Part shown: in pieces, positions 51,450 to 61,143 of the stretch | Layout: each line of letters opens with the position of its first letter | How positions within the stretch are numbered: the first letter of the stretch is position 1 | From: Arenibacterium halophilum | GTDB taxonomy: Bacteria > Pseudomonadota > Alphaproteobacteria > Rhodobacterales > Rhodobacteraceae | NCBI RefSeq assembly: GCF_005938225.1 | Contig: NZ_VCPC01000001.1 | Span: 1,239,213 to 1,303,212, forward strand | DNA: 64,000 nt | Direction: 5' to 3' | The notes under the pieces: model-generated | Seen by the model: only the letters and a program-made list of their open reading frames with translations | The model's database searches: none | What the model was told of the DNA's origin: nothing | Translations under genes and position numbers: made by a program

Positions 51450-52835
51450 TCAGGCGGCGGCGGTGCCGCGCGGCAGGGTGATCTCGAACCGGGTGCCGGA
51501 TTCGCCGGTTTCGATCAGGCGCAGGGTGCCGCCGTGGCCGCGGATCAGTTCCTGCGCGATGGCCAGGCCAAGGCCCGAGCCGCCCTTGCGCGCGCCGCCC
51601 TGGAACGGCTTGAACAGGTGATCGCGCGCCTTTGCGGGCAGGCCCGGCCCGCTATCGCAAACATGGATGCGCCAGGCGTCGTCATCCTCGCGTGCTTCTA
51701 CCACCACGGTGCCACCCGCCTTGGTCGCCGCAATCGCCTGGTGCGCGTTGCGCACAAGGTTCAAAATCACGCGGAACATCTGTTCGGGGTCGGCGCGCAC
51801 CATCATCCCGGCAGGAACGCCGCAGACCAGCTCTACCTCGGCGCCTTCCAGCGTCAGCGCCTCGCCGTCGAACACGTCCTGCACCACGTCGCGCAGGCGC
51901 ACCATGGTCAGCGTTGGCGCGGGTTCCTCGGCGCGGCCGAAGGCCAGCGTGCTTTCGCAGAGAGACACGGCGCGGGTGATCGAATTCACCAGCTTGGGCG
52001 CAAGGCGGCGCACGGCCGGATCTTCGCTGGCCTCGATCCGGTCAGTGAACAGCTGGGCCGAGGTCAGGATATTGCGGAGATCGTGGCTCACGCGGGCCAC
52101 CGCGCCGCCCAGCTGGGCCAGCCGTTCCTTCTGCTTCAGGGCCTGCGTCAGGTCGGTCTGAAGCGACAGCAGCGCATCCTCGGCCTCGCGCAACTCGCGC
52201 ACGCTCGCATGGGGGGCAATGATGGCGCGGGCATCTTCGGGGTCGGCGGCATAGCGTTTCATGTTCTCGACCACGCCCTTGATCGGGCGCACTAGCAGCA
52301 GGCGCACGGCCAGAAACAGCAGAACGGCGGTAAAGGCCGAGATCACCGCCGACAGCAGCAGCACCCGCAAGCCGTATTCAACCATCGCGGCGCGCAGCGG
52401 CAGCGAATCCATCGTTACCTCGATCAGCAGGCCCGCATCGCGCACCGGCGCGCCGATCACGCGGATCAGATCGTTACCGGGGCGGAACAGGCGCAGCATC
52501 GCATCGCGAATCAGCACCAGCGCACCGGGGTCGCGCAGGTCATAGGTTTGGCTGATCGGTTTCGGAATGGGCGAAGACAGCACCAGCTGGCGCATCTCGT
52601 CGCGGCGCAGCACGACGTTGTAGACCTCGGCGTTTTTCAGCAGCTCGGCCTCAAGCTCCATTTCCAGCATGTCGTCGGCCAGCAGGGCGAGAGAGGCGAT
52701 CTGCGCGCGCTCCAGCCTGTCCAGCAGGTAATCCTCGCGGAAGCGGGCGACGGAGGGCACGAATATCAGCACCTCGGCCAACATCACGAAGACCGTGGTC
52801 AGGATCAGAAACCGCCCCGACAGCGTATTCAGCAT
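51450..52835 (-). CDS. Sensor histidine kinase (orphan)
   Basis: A 461-residue membrane kinase: TM1 at about 8-28, a periplasmic domain of about 120 residues, TM2 at about 157-182, a HAMP-like linker, HisKA with phospho-accepting His251 (ARVSHDLRN), and HATPase with the N-box (LNLVRNAHQAI), G1 (DSGPGLP) and G2 (GSGLGLAIAQEL). The start at 52835 has a GGAAGGGG site. It is 16 bp downstream of the flavin disulfide reductase gene. No response regulator gene lies in the window, so its partner is elsewhere. Confidence 0.9.
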   Translation of the reverse strand: MLNTLSGRFLILTTVFVMLAEVLIFVPSVARFREDYLLDRLERAQIASLALLADDMLEMELEAELLKNAEVYNVVLRRDEMRQLVLSSPIPKPISQTYDLRDPGALVLIRDAMLRLFRPGNDLIRVIGAPVRDAGLLIEVTMDSLPLRAAMVEYGLRVLLLSAVISAFTAVLLFLAVRLLLVRPIKGVVENMKRYAADPEDARAIIAPHASVRELREAEDALLSLQTDLTQALKQKERLAQLGGAVARVSHDLRNILTSAQLFTDRIEASEDPAVRRLAPKLVNSITRAVSLCESTLAFGRAEEPAPTLTMVRLRDVVQDVFDGEALTLEGAEVELVCGVPAGMMVRADPEQMFRVILNLVRNAHQAIAATKAGGTVVVEAREDDDAWRIHVCDSGPGLPAKARDHLFKPFQGGARKGGSGLGLAIAQELIRGHGGTLRLIETGESGTRFEITLPRGTAAA

Positions 52836-52851
52836 CGCACCCCTTCCGGTG

Positions 52852-54270
52852 TCACGGCAGCACGGATTGCACCAGCCGGACCACCCGTTTGACCGCCTGA
52901 CTATCAAACAGCCTTGGCGAGAAATAGGCCCCCGCGGCGCGTTTGTTAACCTCGGCGTAGGTTGGATAGGGCACGATCATGCCTGCGATCTGGCTCATCT
53001 TCAGCTTTTGCGCGATGGCAAGCCCCCAGATCGCGATCTGTTCGCCGGCGCGCGCGCCGGTGATGGTGGCGCCAACCGGGCGGCCGCGCACGACCATTAC
53101 CTTGATCGCGCCTTCGGTGCGGCGTTCGGCGATGGCGCGGTCGTTTTCGGCCATGTCAAAGCGGGCGATCGTCAGTCGGTCGCCGTGTGTCTCGCGCGCC
53201 TCGGCCTCGGTCAGCCCGACATGAGCCAGCTCCGGGTCGGCATAGGTGACACGGGGGATGTAGTGCGTGGCGGCGCGGGCGGGCAGCGCGAACAGCATCG
53301 AACGCAGGATCACGCTGGCATGGTATCCGGCAAGGTGAGTGAATTGCGGCCCCCCCGCTGCGTCGCCAATGGCATAGGCGCGCCGGTTGGTGGTGCGCAG
53401 CCCGGCGTCGACCTTTATGCCGCTCTTGGTGGTCTCGATCCCCGCCGCGTCAAGGCCGAGGCCGTCCGTCATCACCTGCCGCCCCACCGCCACCAGCAGA
53501 TGCGTGCCGGTGAGTGTTTCACCCGCCTCGGTCGTCAGGGTGATGGCGCCAGCCTGCCCGGCCACACGACTCACGCGGGCCTGTTCGACGATGCGCACTC
53601 CGTCCCGGCGCAACGCGTCCAGTACCACGGCGGCGGCCTCGGGGTCTTCGCGGCCAAGGGCACGGTCGGCCTCGACGATCGTGACCTTGCAGCCCAACCG
53701 CGCGTGCGCCTGCGCCATTTCCACACCGATCGGCCCACCACCCAGAATCAGCAGATGCCCGGGCGCGTCGCGCTGCGCGAACAGGGTTTCATTGGTCAGG
53801 TAGGGCACGCCATCTAACCCCGGAATCGGCGGCACCGCCGGGCGCGAGCCGGTGGCAATCACGAAGCGGCGGGCGCGAATACGCGTGTCGCCCGCCTGTA
53901 TCTCGCGCGGAGAGACAAAGTGTGCAGTGTCTCGGATCACCCGCACGCCGAACCCTTCGAATCGCTCCTGGCTGTCGACCGGCGCGATCCGCGCAATGGT
54001 CTGCGCCACATGGTCCATCGCGGCGGCATAGTCGGTGTGCGGTTGCACCGGGGCAGTGCCAAAGGGTTCGGTCGTCGTCTGGGCGTGGGCGGCATGGGCG
54101 GCGGCCAGAAGCGCCTTGGACGGCACGCAACCATGGTTCAGGCAATCTCCGCCCATCTCGGCGCGCTCGATCAGCACCACATCGGCGCCCATCTGACTGG
54201 CCCCGGCAGCCACAGACAGCCCCGCCGAGCCCGCGCCGATTACCGCAATGTCACAGCTTATCCGGCTCAT
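52852..54270 (-). CDS. FAD/NAD(P)-dependent pyridine nucleotide-disulfide oxidoreductase
   Basis: A 472-residue flavoprotein of the mercuric reductase/dihydrolipoamide dehydrogenase fold. Landmarks are the FAD-binding GAGSAGLSVA, the redox pair Cys43/Cys48 (GGDCLNHGCVPSK), the NAD-binding GGGPIGVEMAQ, and AIGDAAGG. The C-terminal catalytic His of lipoamide dehydrogenase (HPT..E) is replaced: the segment reads PYPTYAE, with Tyr in place of His. It is therefore probably not a true lipoamide dehydrogenase. It overlaps the TVP38 gene by 4 bases, a common pairing. Confidence 0.88.
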   Translation of the reverse strand: MSRISCDIAVIGAGSAGLSVAAGASQMGADVVLIERAEMGGDCLNHGCVPSKALLAAAHAAHAQTTTEPFGTAPVQPHTDYAAAMDHVAQTIARIAPVDSQERFEGFGVRVIRDTAHFVSPREIQAGDTRIRARRFVIATGSRPAVPPIPGLDGVPYLTNETLFAQRDAPGHLLILGGGPIGVEMAQAHARLGCKVTIVEADRALGREDPEAAAVVLDALRRDGVRIVEQARVSRVAGQAGAITLTTEAGETLTGTHLLVAVGRQVMTDGLGLDAAGIETTKSGIKVDAGLRTTNRRAYAIGDAAGGPQFTHLAGYHASVILRSMLFALPARAATHYIPRVTYADPELAHVGLTEAEARETHGDRLTIARFDMAENDRAIAERRTEGAIKVMVVRGRPVGATITGARAGEQIAIWGLAIAQKLKMSQIAGMIVPYPTYAEVNKRAAGAYFSPRLFDSQAVKRVVRLVQSVLP

Positions 54271-54992
54271 ACACGTTCCTTCCGCCATGCCTTGACCACG
54301 ATAGGTAGCGCGGCCAGCGCGCACAGCCCAAGAATCGGCCCGATGACATGGGGCTCGCGGATCAGCGACAGATCGGGCGTGCCGCCCCGGTCGAACACCG
54401 CACCAAGGCCGACGCCAATCCAGGTGAAGACGATGGCCCCCGGCAGGATGCCGATGGCCGTTGTCCAGGCAAAGTTGCGAAACCGTGCACCCACCAGCGC
54501 AGGCAGCAGGTTCGCGACGAAGAACGGCACAGCCGGCAACAGGCGTAGCAGCAGCAAGACACTGATTTCATTGTCTCGAAGCCCTTGACGGAGTTTGGCC
54601 ACGCGCCCTTGCGCCGTGTCGATCCGGCCCGCCAGCCAATCGCCCAGCCCCCAGCGCGCCGCCAGAAAGATCGCGCAGGCCCCGAGCGTTGCGGCGGTGA
54701 CATTCAAAGCCACACCCGCGACCAGTCCGAACAGGAACCCTCCGGTGACCGAGGCAACGGCCGCCCCCGGAAGCGACAGCGCGACAATCGCGAAATATAC
54801 GCCGACGAAGCCCGCCGCTGTCAGGATCGGATGCGCGGCCCGCAGCGCCAGCAGGCTTTCCCGGTGGGTGCGCAGCGTCTCGAAATTCAGGTGGTCGCGC
54901 AGCAGAAAAATGCCAAGCACGGCAATCGCCACCAGTCCGGCAAAAGCCAGTGCGCGCAGCGCAATGTGTCGTGGCAGGGGTAAAGAGCGCAT
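54267..54992 (-). CDS. TVP38/TMEM64 (DedA-like) membrane protein
   Basis: A 241-residue inner-membrane protein with about five hydrophobic segments and the family's central region ([25 protein letters not shown], split motif; [14 protein letters not shown]). The family is linked to lipid scrambling or small-molecule transport. The start at 54992 (MRSLPLP) is preferred over a longer frame. It is the first gene of the TVP38-reductase-kinase unit. Confidence 0.87.
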   Translation of the reverse strand: MRSLPLPRHIALRALAFAGLVAIAVLGIFLLRDHLNFETLRTHRESLLALRAAHPILTAAGFVGVYFAIVALSLPGAAVASVTGGFLFGLVAGVALNVTAATLGACAIFLAARWGLGDWLAGRIDTAQGRVAKLRQGLRDNEISVLLLLRLLPAVPFFVANLLPALVGARFRNFAWTTAIGILPGAIVFTWIGVGLGAVFDRGGTPDLSLIREPHVIGPILGLCALAALPIVVKAWRKERV

Positions 54993-55152
54993 GGGCGGGC
55001 CAATCCAGGCAACAGGGTGGCCAACAGGATGCACGCAATCCCCTGGGGCAAACAGATGCCCGGCGCCACGATCACAAACCCTTGATTTCCCGGGCACCCC
55101 GCGTGATCGTCAAAAATCTTTCGCAAAGCGCACGAATCCCGCGCCTGCGGGT

Positions 55153-55181
55153 TTGACTTGTGTCCAAAGCCACATTATGGA
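55153..55181 (+). promoter_or_regulatory. Candidate rpmH promoter
   Basis: TTGACT, 17 nt, TATGGA, about 75 bp upstream of rpmH. The -35 element is good and the -10 weak. It directly follows a small GC hairpin (CCCGC-GCCT-GCGGG, 55138-55151). It should drive rpmH-rnpA-yidD. Confidence 0.4.
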
Positions 55182-55254
55182 CCGGGCTTCAATTCCCCCG
55201 GCACCGGCGAATCCGCGCCCTGCCCGGCCCGACCGACTTAAATGGAGACGCGCG

Positions 55255-55389
55255 ATGAAACGCACCTTTCAACCGTCGAACCTGGTTCGCAAACACCGCC
55301 ACGGCTTTCGTGCGCGCATGGCAACCAAGGCCGGCCGCAAGATCCTGAACGCACGTCGCGCGCGCGGCCGCAAATCGCTGAGCGCATAA
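55255..55389 (+). CDS. rpmH: 50S ribosomal protein L34
   Basis: A 44-residue, strongly basic protein beginning [18 protein letters not shown] and ending GRKSLSA, the universal L34 sequence. A GGAGACGCG site precedes the ATG. It belongs to the conserved rpmH-rnpA-yidD cluster. Confidence 0.98.
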   Translation: MKRTFQPSNLVRKHRHGFRARMATKAGRKILNARRARGRKSLSA

Positions 55390-55412
55390 GCGCCACCGAT
55401 CAGGTACAGACC

Positions 55413-55859
55413 ATGACACCGCCGGAGGCCCCCGAGGATGGCATCGCCAACCCGGGGAACACGCCCCCGGCGGTTTCGTCATGCTTGGGCGCCAAAGGCA
55501 CCACGGGCCTGACCGTTCTAAGCAAACGCGCCGATTTCCTGCGGGCAGCGCGCGCCCGGAGGCAGGGCACGGCCAGCATGATGGTGCAGGCCCGCCAGCG
55601 CCAGCCCGAGGAAGCGGCCAGCGGCATTCGCGTCGGCTTTACCTGTTCAAAGAAAGTCGGCAATGCAGTGGCCCGCAACCGGGCCAAGCGCCGCCTGCGC
55701 GAAGCGGCGCGGCTGGTTCTGCCGCACATCGGGCATAACGGGTGGGATTACGTGCTGATCGGCCGTGCCGAGGCCACGGCCAACCGCCCGTTTGACGCGC
55801 TGTGTGACGATCTGCGCGGTGCCGTGGCGCGGTTGCACGCCCCGCGCAAGACCACATGA
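55413..55859 (+). CDS. rnpA: Ribonuclease P protein component
   Basis: A 148-residue RNase P protein. The RNR motif region reads [18 protein letters not shown] (about 85-102), preceded by FTCSKK. It has an extra N-terminal segment of about 30 residues relative to short homologues; an internal start is possible, but the ATG at 55413 keeps operon spacing (23 bp after rpmH). It processes tRNA 5' ends with the M1 RNA. Confidence 0.95.
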   Translation: MTPPEAPEDGIANPGNTPPAVSSCLGAKGTTGLTVLSKRADFLRAARARRQGTASMMVQARQRQPEEAASGIRVGFTCSKKVGNAVARNRAKRRLREAARLVLPHIGHNGWDYVLIGRAEATANRPFDALCDDLRGAVARLHAPRKTT

Positions 55860-56074
55860 GCCCCCTGGCCCGGATCGCCGCCCTGCCCGTGCGGGCCTAT
55901 CGCCTGATTTTTTCGCCTTGGGTTGGCCATAACTGCCGCTATCAACCGACATGTTCCGCCTATGCGCTGGAAGCGCTGGAGAAACACGGTGGCTTGCGCG
56001 GCAGTTGGCTGGCGCTGCGGCGAATCGCCCGCTGCCATCCCTTCGGCGGCAGCGGGATCGATAACGTACCCTGA
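55856..56074 (+). CDS. yidD: Membrane protein insertion efficiency factor YidD
   Basis: A 72-residue protein with the family motif [23 protein letters not shown] (split) and a terminal [14 protein letters not shown]. It is amphipathic and membrane-associated. It overlaps rnpA by 4 bases and assists the YidC insertase encoded 3.2 kb further on. It ends 2 bp before the stop of the convergent sodC gene. Confidence 0.95.
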   Translation: MSPLARIAALPVRAYRLIFSPWVGHNCRYQPTCSAYALEALEKHGGLRGSWLALRRIARCHPFGGSGIDNVP

Positions 56075-56076
56075 GG

Positions 56077-56580
56077 CTACTCGATCACGCCGCAGGCCAC
56101 TCGCCCACCAGCGCCTGCGTCGGCACCGTAGCTGTCGGGGTTCTCGTGGACGATGATCGCCGAACCGTCGGAATCCAGCATCGCCCCTATCTCGCCGTCG
56201 ACGCTCAGCCGCGCACCGGTGACATGAGCCCGCACCTCGCCGTTCTCGTCGGCGTAGACATTGGGCAGGTCGCCTGCATGGGCGCCGCCGTCGGCCAGAA
56301 GGCCATGCGACTGGCCTTCGGGAGCATAGTGATCGCCCGCCGCCTTGAAGCCATCGCCACAATCGCCCGTCTGGTGGACATGGAACCCATGCCAGCCGGG
56401 CGCGAGCCCGGTCAATTCGATCTGGAACAGGACGCCTTCGTTGCTATCCTGCATGGTAACGGTGCCAGCCGGGTTGCCATTGGCGTCCTTCATGTCGGCT
56501 GTGGCCTCTGCGGCCATTGCCGCCGTCGAGGACAGGGCGAGCGCCAGCGCGCAGGCGGTCAGTTTCGCTGAGGTATGCAT
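56077..56580 (-). CDS. sodC: Cu/Zn superoxide dismutase, periplasmic
   Basis: A 167-residue protein with a signal peptide (cleavage after about AMAA, residue 22-24). Metal-site segments are [25 protein letters not shown] (Zn/Cu ligands) and a C-terminal RVACGVIE whose Cys can form the conserved disulfide. It converts superoxide to peroxide and oxygen in the periplasm. The start at 56580 is supported by an AAAGGATC site; a longer frame would run into the divergent ttcA start. Confidence 0.95.
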   Translation of the reverse strand: MHTSAKLTACALALALSSTAAMAAEATADMKDANGNPAGTVTMQDSNEGVLFQIELTGLAPGWHGFHVHQTGDCGDGFKAAGDHYAPEGQSHGLLADGGAHAGDLPNVYADENGEVRAHVTGARLSVDGEIGAMLDSDGSAIIVHENPDSYGADAGAGGRVACGVIE

Positions 56581-56677
56581 CGTTTTGATCCTTTCGTGGT
56601 GCGTTGGCCCAACGCGCGGCGCGCACGCCTGTTCCGACCTCTTGCCGGAATGCGGGCGCTCGACTAAAGCTCGGCCC

Positions 56678-57544
56678 ATGCTTGACGAAAACGACGATAT
56701 CCATCCGCTGTTCGCCGGCGCGCCTGACACCACCGCCTTTCGCAAGCTGCGCAAGCGGATCGTACGTCAGACGCGCGAGGCGATCGAGCAATACGGCATG
56801 ATCGAACGCGGCGCGCGCTGGCTGGTCTGCCTGTCGGGCGGGAAGGACAGCTATACCCTGCTGGCCGTCCTGCACGAGCTGCAATGGCGCGGGCTGCTGC
56901 CCGTCGACATCCTCGCCTGCAATCTGGATCAGGGGCAGCCGGGGTTCCCGGCAACGGTTCTGCCCGAATTCCTGCAAAAGATGGGCGTGCCGCACCGGAT
57001 CGAATATCAGGACACCTATTCCATCGTCGTCGACAAGGTGCCGCAGGGGCGGACGTTTTGCGCGCTCTGCTCGCGGCTGCGGCGCGGCAACCTGTATCGG
57101 ATCGCCAGGGAAGAAGGCTGTTCCGCCGTGGTGCTGGGCCACCATCGCGATGATATCCTTGAGACTTTCTTCATGAACCTGTTCCACGGCGGCCGCCTTG
57201 CGACGATGCCGCCCAAGCTGGTGAACGAAGAAGGCGACCTGTTCGTCTATCGCCCGCTGGCCCATGTGGCCGAGGAAGACTGCGACAAGTTCGCCCGGGC
57301 GATGAACTACCCCATCATCCCCTGCGATCTGTGCGGCAGTCAGGATGGGCTGCAACGCCAGCAGGTGAAACAAATCCTCGACGGGTGGGAGCGCAACAGC
57401 CCCGGCCGCCGTCAGGTGATGTTCCGCGCGCTGATGAACGCGCGGCCCTCGCATCTGCTGGATCCGGGGCTGTTCGATTTCGCCGGGCTGACGCGCGGAT
57501 CGCAAAAGGGCTCGGAAGACGACGGAATTCCCAAGCTGCGTTAA
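56678..57544 (+). CDS. ttcA: tRNA 2-thiocytidine(32) synthetase TtcA
   Basis: A 288-residue ATP-dependent thiolase. The PP-loop is [11 protein letters not shown] (about 50-60). The iron-sulfur CxxC pairs are [10 protein letters not shown] and CDLCGSQ, the two sets that hold the [4Fe-4S] cluster in TtcA. It thiolates C32 of certain tRNAs. The start at 56678 (MLDENDD) is the first in-frame ATG after the divergent sodC region. Confidence 0.93.
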   Translation: MLDENDDIHPLFAGAPDTTAFRKLRKRIVRQTREAIEQYGMIERGARWLVCLSGGKDSYTLLAVLHELQWRGLLPVDILACNLDQGQPGFPATVLPEFLQKMGVPHRIEYQDTYSIVVDKVPQGRTFCALCSRLRRGNLYRIAREEGCSAVVLGHHRDDILETFFMNLFHGGRLATMPPKLVNEEGDLFVYRPLAHVAEEDCDKFARAMNYPIIPCDLCGSQDGLQRQQVKQILDGWERNSPGRRQVMFRALMNARPSHLLDPGLFDFAGLTRGSQKGSEDDGIPKLR

Positions 57545-57611
57545 CGTCTCGGTCAGGACATGGCGCTAGTCTTCCCGACAGTCGTACAATCTCGACGCGG
57601 AAGGATTCCCC

Positions 57612-59147
57612 ATGGCCACCATCGACCCGCTCAGGCGCGCTAGCCGCTGGATCGCACCCGGTTTGATGGGCCCGCCCGCCCTGGCGTTCCTGCCCGCTCT
57701 GTCGTTGGCAACCTTCTGGATCGGTGGCGAAACGGCCCTGTTGCTGGTGTCGCTTGGGGTTCCCTTGATCTTCGCGGCGCTTGGCATGTTCAGCCGGTCA
57801 GGGGCTACTGAACAAACCCGCGATACGGTGACAGGGCTTATCCTGCGTGACGGCTTTGCCGAAGTTGTCCAAAGCGTGCACCAGGCCACAGCGCGGACGG
57901 GGATGCGCTCGGCTCTGTTCATTCTGGAAATCGACGATTTCAGGGAACTGGCAAACCGCCACGGACAAGAGGCCGCGAATTCGGTCGCGCATTGCTGCAG
58001 CGAACGTCTGTATGGCGCTCTGCGTCAGGGCGATACCGTTGCCCGGCTTGATGACAACAGATTTGCAGTCTGCCTCAAAGCCGTGCGCCAGCTTGATCTG
58101 GAACTTTGCGTGCAACTGTCGGGCCGGATGCAATCCGCGATAGAGGAACCGATCGCGCTGGACGGATTGTCGCTGTATGTCTCATGTTCGATCGGATTCT
58201 GCCTGAATGCGGGCGGCGATGGCGACTCCAAGGAATGGATGCGCGCCGCCGAAACCGCGCTGGCGGATGCCCGCCAGTCTGGCCCATCTTCGATTCGCGC
58301 TTATTCCACCGACATGAAGCGCCGCGCCAGCACCCGCCAGGATTTGCGCAAAGAGGTGGAGGTGGCATTGGAAAAGGGGCAGATCATCCCATGGTTTCAG
58401 CCCCAGATCTCGACGGATACAGGCCGGGTGACAGGGTTCGAGGCGCTGGCGCGCTGGCTGCACCCCGCCCATGGCATGATCCCGCCGTCCGACTTTCTGC
58501 CGCTGATGGAAGAAACCGGCCAGATGGAAAAGCTGGGCCAGACAATGCTGCACCACGCGCTGACGGCCATCTGCGCCTGGGACAAGGTTGGCGCCGACGT
58601 GCCCTGCATCGGCGTGAACTTTGCCGGAGACGAATTGCGCAATCCCGGTTTGGTCGAACAGATCAAATGGGCATTGGACCGGTTCGACCTGACTCCCGAC
58701 CGCCTTGCCGTCGAAGTTCTGGAAACTGTGGTTGCCGACTCGCCCGATGACATGGTCGCCCGGAATATCCGCGGGCTTGCTGGGCTGGGTTGCCGGATCG
58801 ACCTTGACGATTTTGGCACCGGCCATGCCTCTATCGCGTCGATCCGCCGGTTTTCCGTAAGCCGGATCAAGATCGACCGCTCTTTCGTGCTCAAGGCAGA
58901 TCAGGACCCGGACCAACAGCGGATGATCGCCGCGATCCTGACCATGGCCGAGCGGCTGGGCGTCTCAACGCTTGCCGAGGGGGTGGAAACCGTGGGCGAA
59001 CATGCATTGCTGGCGCAGCTTGGCTGCGATCATGTGCAAGGGTTCGGAATTGGCCGCCCGATGCCCTTCGAACAGACGCTCGACTGGATCAGCAACCACG
59101 CGGCCAAGCTGACCGAGGCCCCCATCATCGGCCGTGACGTGGGTTGA
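57612..59147 (+). CDS. Membrane GGDEF-EAL protein with degenerate GGDEF, probable c-di-GMP phosphodiesterase
   Basis: A 511-residue protein with two N-terminal hydrophobic segments (about 17-38 and 42-62). The GGDEF domain (about 80-235) has DDNRF at the position of GGDEF, so it is catalytically dead. The EAL domain (about 250-500) is intact: EALARW, LDDFGTGHAS, KIDRSFV and AEGVET. It likely degrades c-di-GMP, with the dead GGDEF as a regulatory module. It has an AAGGATT site and stands alone between ttcA and yidC. Confidence 0.9.
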   Translation: MATIDPLRRASRWIAPGLMGPPALAFLPALSLATFWIGGETALLLVSLGVPLIFAALGMFSRSGATEQTRDTVTGLILRDGFAEVVQSVHQATARTGMRSALFILEIDDFRELANRHGQEAANSVAHCCSERLYGALRQGDTVARLDDNRFAVCLKAVRQLDLELCVQLSGRMQSAIEEPIALDGLSLYVSCSIGFCLNAGGDGDSKEWMRAAETALADARQSGPSSIRAYSTDMKRRASTRQDLRKEVEVALEKGQIIPWFQPQISTDTGRVTGFEALARWLHPAHGMIPPSDFLPLMEETGQMEKLGQTMLHHALTAICAWDKVGADVPCIGVNFAGDELRNPGLVEQIKWALDRFDLTPDRLAVEVLETVVADSPDDMVARNIRGLAGLGCRIDLDDFGTGHASIASIRRFSVSRIKIDRSFVLKADQDPDQQRMIAAILTMAERLGVSTLAEGVETVGEHALLAQLGCDHVQGFGIGRPMPFEQTLDWISNHAAKLTEAPIIGRDVG

Positions 59148-59328
59148 CACCCCCGGCCACTCGCTTGTGCGGCCAACACCCGGCTTCGGGCCAACTTGCA
59201 AACGATCAGGCATCACGATTGCCCCATGTGACACTGGCGTGCCCGGATTGCACCGGGATTGGGGTTGACCTTTCGGCCCGCACTCTGTTGAACCACCCTG
59301 TCATAATCTAGCAAGGTGCCTGTCCCCG

Positions 59329-61143
59329 ATGGACGAACAGAACAGAAATCTCATCCTGGCAACCGTCCTGTCTTTTCTGGTGATCCTGGGCTGGTTCGTT
59401 CTGTTCCCGCCCGAGAAGCAGACCCAGACAAATGACACTCTGCCTGCGCAGGAAACCGTGCAAGCCGATGGCGTGGCGACCACACCGATGGCCGCCGACG
59501 GCGCCGACCCGGCCGGGTCGGTGGACGCTGGTGCCGAACCCGTCGCTGATGCGCCGAGGGTCGATATCGACACGCCGCGGCTGACTGGCAGCATTTCTCT
59601 GCTTGGCGGGCGGATCGACGATCTGTCGCTGAAGGATTACCGCGTCACGCTGGACCCCGAATCCGAAATCGTGCGTGTTCTGGCCCCCGCCGGGACCGAA
59701 GGCGCCTATTACGCACTCTACGGCTGGGCCGCTGGTGCCGGTGTTTCGCCCGATCGCGTACCGGGTCCGAAAACCGAATGGGCGCTCGAAAGCGGCGAAA
59801 CGCTGGGTGTCGACACACCCGTAACGCTGAGCTGGGACAACGGCGCGGGTCTGACCTTCCGCCGCACCATCGCGGTCGACGAAGATTACATGTTCACAAT
59901 CACGCAGTCTGTCGAAAACGCCTCGGGCGAAACGGCAGGCCTTGCGCCCTATGGCATCATCGCGCGTCATGGCGAACCTGCCGATCGCAAGAAGTTCTTT
60001 ATCCTGCACGAGGGCGTCGTTCGCATGTCGGACGGCGAGCTGGAAGAGATCGACTATGATGACATGCCCGATTTCGACGTGAACGCCAATGAAGGCGCCC
60101 GCGCCGAGGTCACGCAGGTCACCGAAGGCGGCTGGATCGGCTTTACCGATCACTTCTGGATGTCGACCCTGATCCCGGAACCGGGCACCGCGTTCAAATC
60201 TGTCGCGAAATACGACGAACGGCGCAATATCTTCCAGACCGAAGCGGTAATGCCGACGCAAACCGTGGCCGACGGCGCCTCGATCAGCGTGACCACGCAG
60301 CTGTTTGCCGGTGCAAAGGAATGGGAAACCATCCGCAACTACGAACGCGGCGGGATCGCCGGATTCATCGATAGCATCGACTGGGGCTGGTTCTTCTTCC
60401 TGACCAAACCGATCTTCTGGCTGCTGCACAACATCAACCAGCTGATCGGCAACATGGGCTGGTCGATCATCGGGCTGACACTGATCATCAAGGCCGTGCT
60501 GTTCCCGCTGGCCTATAAATCCTACGTCTCGATGGCGAAGATGAAGGAACTGCAGCCGCAGATGGAAAAGCTGAAGGAACAGGCGGGCGACGACCGTCAG
60601 AAACTTCAGCAGGGCATGATGGAGCTGTACAAGAAGGAAAAGGTGAACCCCGCCGCAGGCTGTTTGCCGATCCTGCTGCAAATCCCGATCTTCTTCTCGC
60701 TGTACAAAGTGATCTTTGTCACGATCGAACTGCGTCACGCACCGTGGTTCGGCCCGTTTCAGGATCTCTCGGCGCCCGATCCGACCACGCTGTTGAACCT
60801 GTTCGGCCTGTTGCCGGTTGCCGCACCTGAACCCGGCTCGATCATGGCGCTGGTCTTCATTGGCATCCTGCCGCTGTTGCTGGGTATCTCGATGTGGCTG
60901 CAGCAGAAACTGAACCCGGCGCCCACCGATCCGACCCAGCAGATGATCTTTGCGTGGATGCCGTGGATCTTCATGTTCATGCTGGGCGGATTTGCCAGCG
61001 GGCTGGTGGTGTACTGGATCGCGAACAACACGATCACCTTCACCCAGCAATACCTGATCATGCGCAGCCAGGGCTACAAGCCGGACGTGTTCGGCAACAT
61101 CAAGTCCAGCTTCAGCCGCAAGAAGAAAACGGCGGGCAAGTGA
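59329..61143 (+). CDS. yidC: Membrane protein insertase YidC
   Basis: A 604-residue insertase. The N-terminal TM anchors at about 8-25; a large periplasmic beta domain spans about 60-340; the conserved five-TM core follows from about 360 (FLTKPIFWLLHNINQLIGN, split). The C-terminus is basic (KSSFSRKKKTAGK). It inserts and folds inner-membrane proteins, including TRAP and ABC subunits. Its stop overlaps the MOSC gene start by one base. Confidence 0.97.
   Translation: MDEQNRNLILATVLSFLVILGWFVLFPPEKQTQTNDTLPAQETVQADGVATTPMAADGADPAGSVDAGAEPVADAPRVDIDTPRLTGSISLLGGRIDDLSLKDYRVTLDPESEIVRVLAPAGTEGAYYALYGWAAGAGVSPDRVPGPKTEWALESGETLGVDTPVTLSWDNGAGLTFRRTIAVDEDYMFTITQSVENASGETAGLAPYGIIARHGEPADRKKFFILHEGVVRMSDGELEEIDYDDMPDFDVNANEGARAEVTQVTEGGWIGFTDHFWMSTLIPEPGTAFKSVAKYDERRNIFQTEAVMPTQTVADGASISVTTQLFAGAKEWETIRNYERGGIAGFIDSIDWGWFFFLTKPIFWLLHNINQLIGNMGWSIIGLTLIIKAVLFPLAYKSYVSMAKMKELQPQMEKLKEQAGDDRQKLQQGMMELYKKEKVNPAAGCLPILLQIPIFFSLYKVIFVTIELRHAPWFGPFQDLSAPDPTTLLNLFGLLPVAAPEPGSIMALVFIGILPLLLGISMWLQQKLNPAPTDPTQQMIFAWMPWIFMFMLGGFASGLVVYWIANNTITFTQQYLIMRSQGYKPDVFGNIKSSFSRKKKTAGK

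Noticed and set aside
54595-55254. Possible N-terminal extension upstream of rpmH
   Set aside because: It lies antisense to the TVP38 gene and only the last 44 codons match L34.
55000-56100. Chromosome replication origin near rpmH
   Set aside because: No dnaA gene, DnaA-box cluster or skewed AT-rich unwinding element was visible, and the origin is not usually next to rpmH in this bacterial group.
59265-59307. yidC promoter with TTGACC and CATAAT
   Set aside because: The spacing between the two elements is about 31 nt, too long for a sigma-70 promoter.
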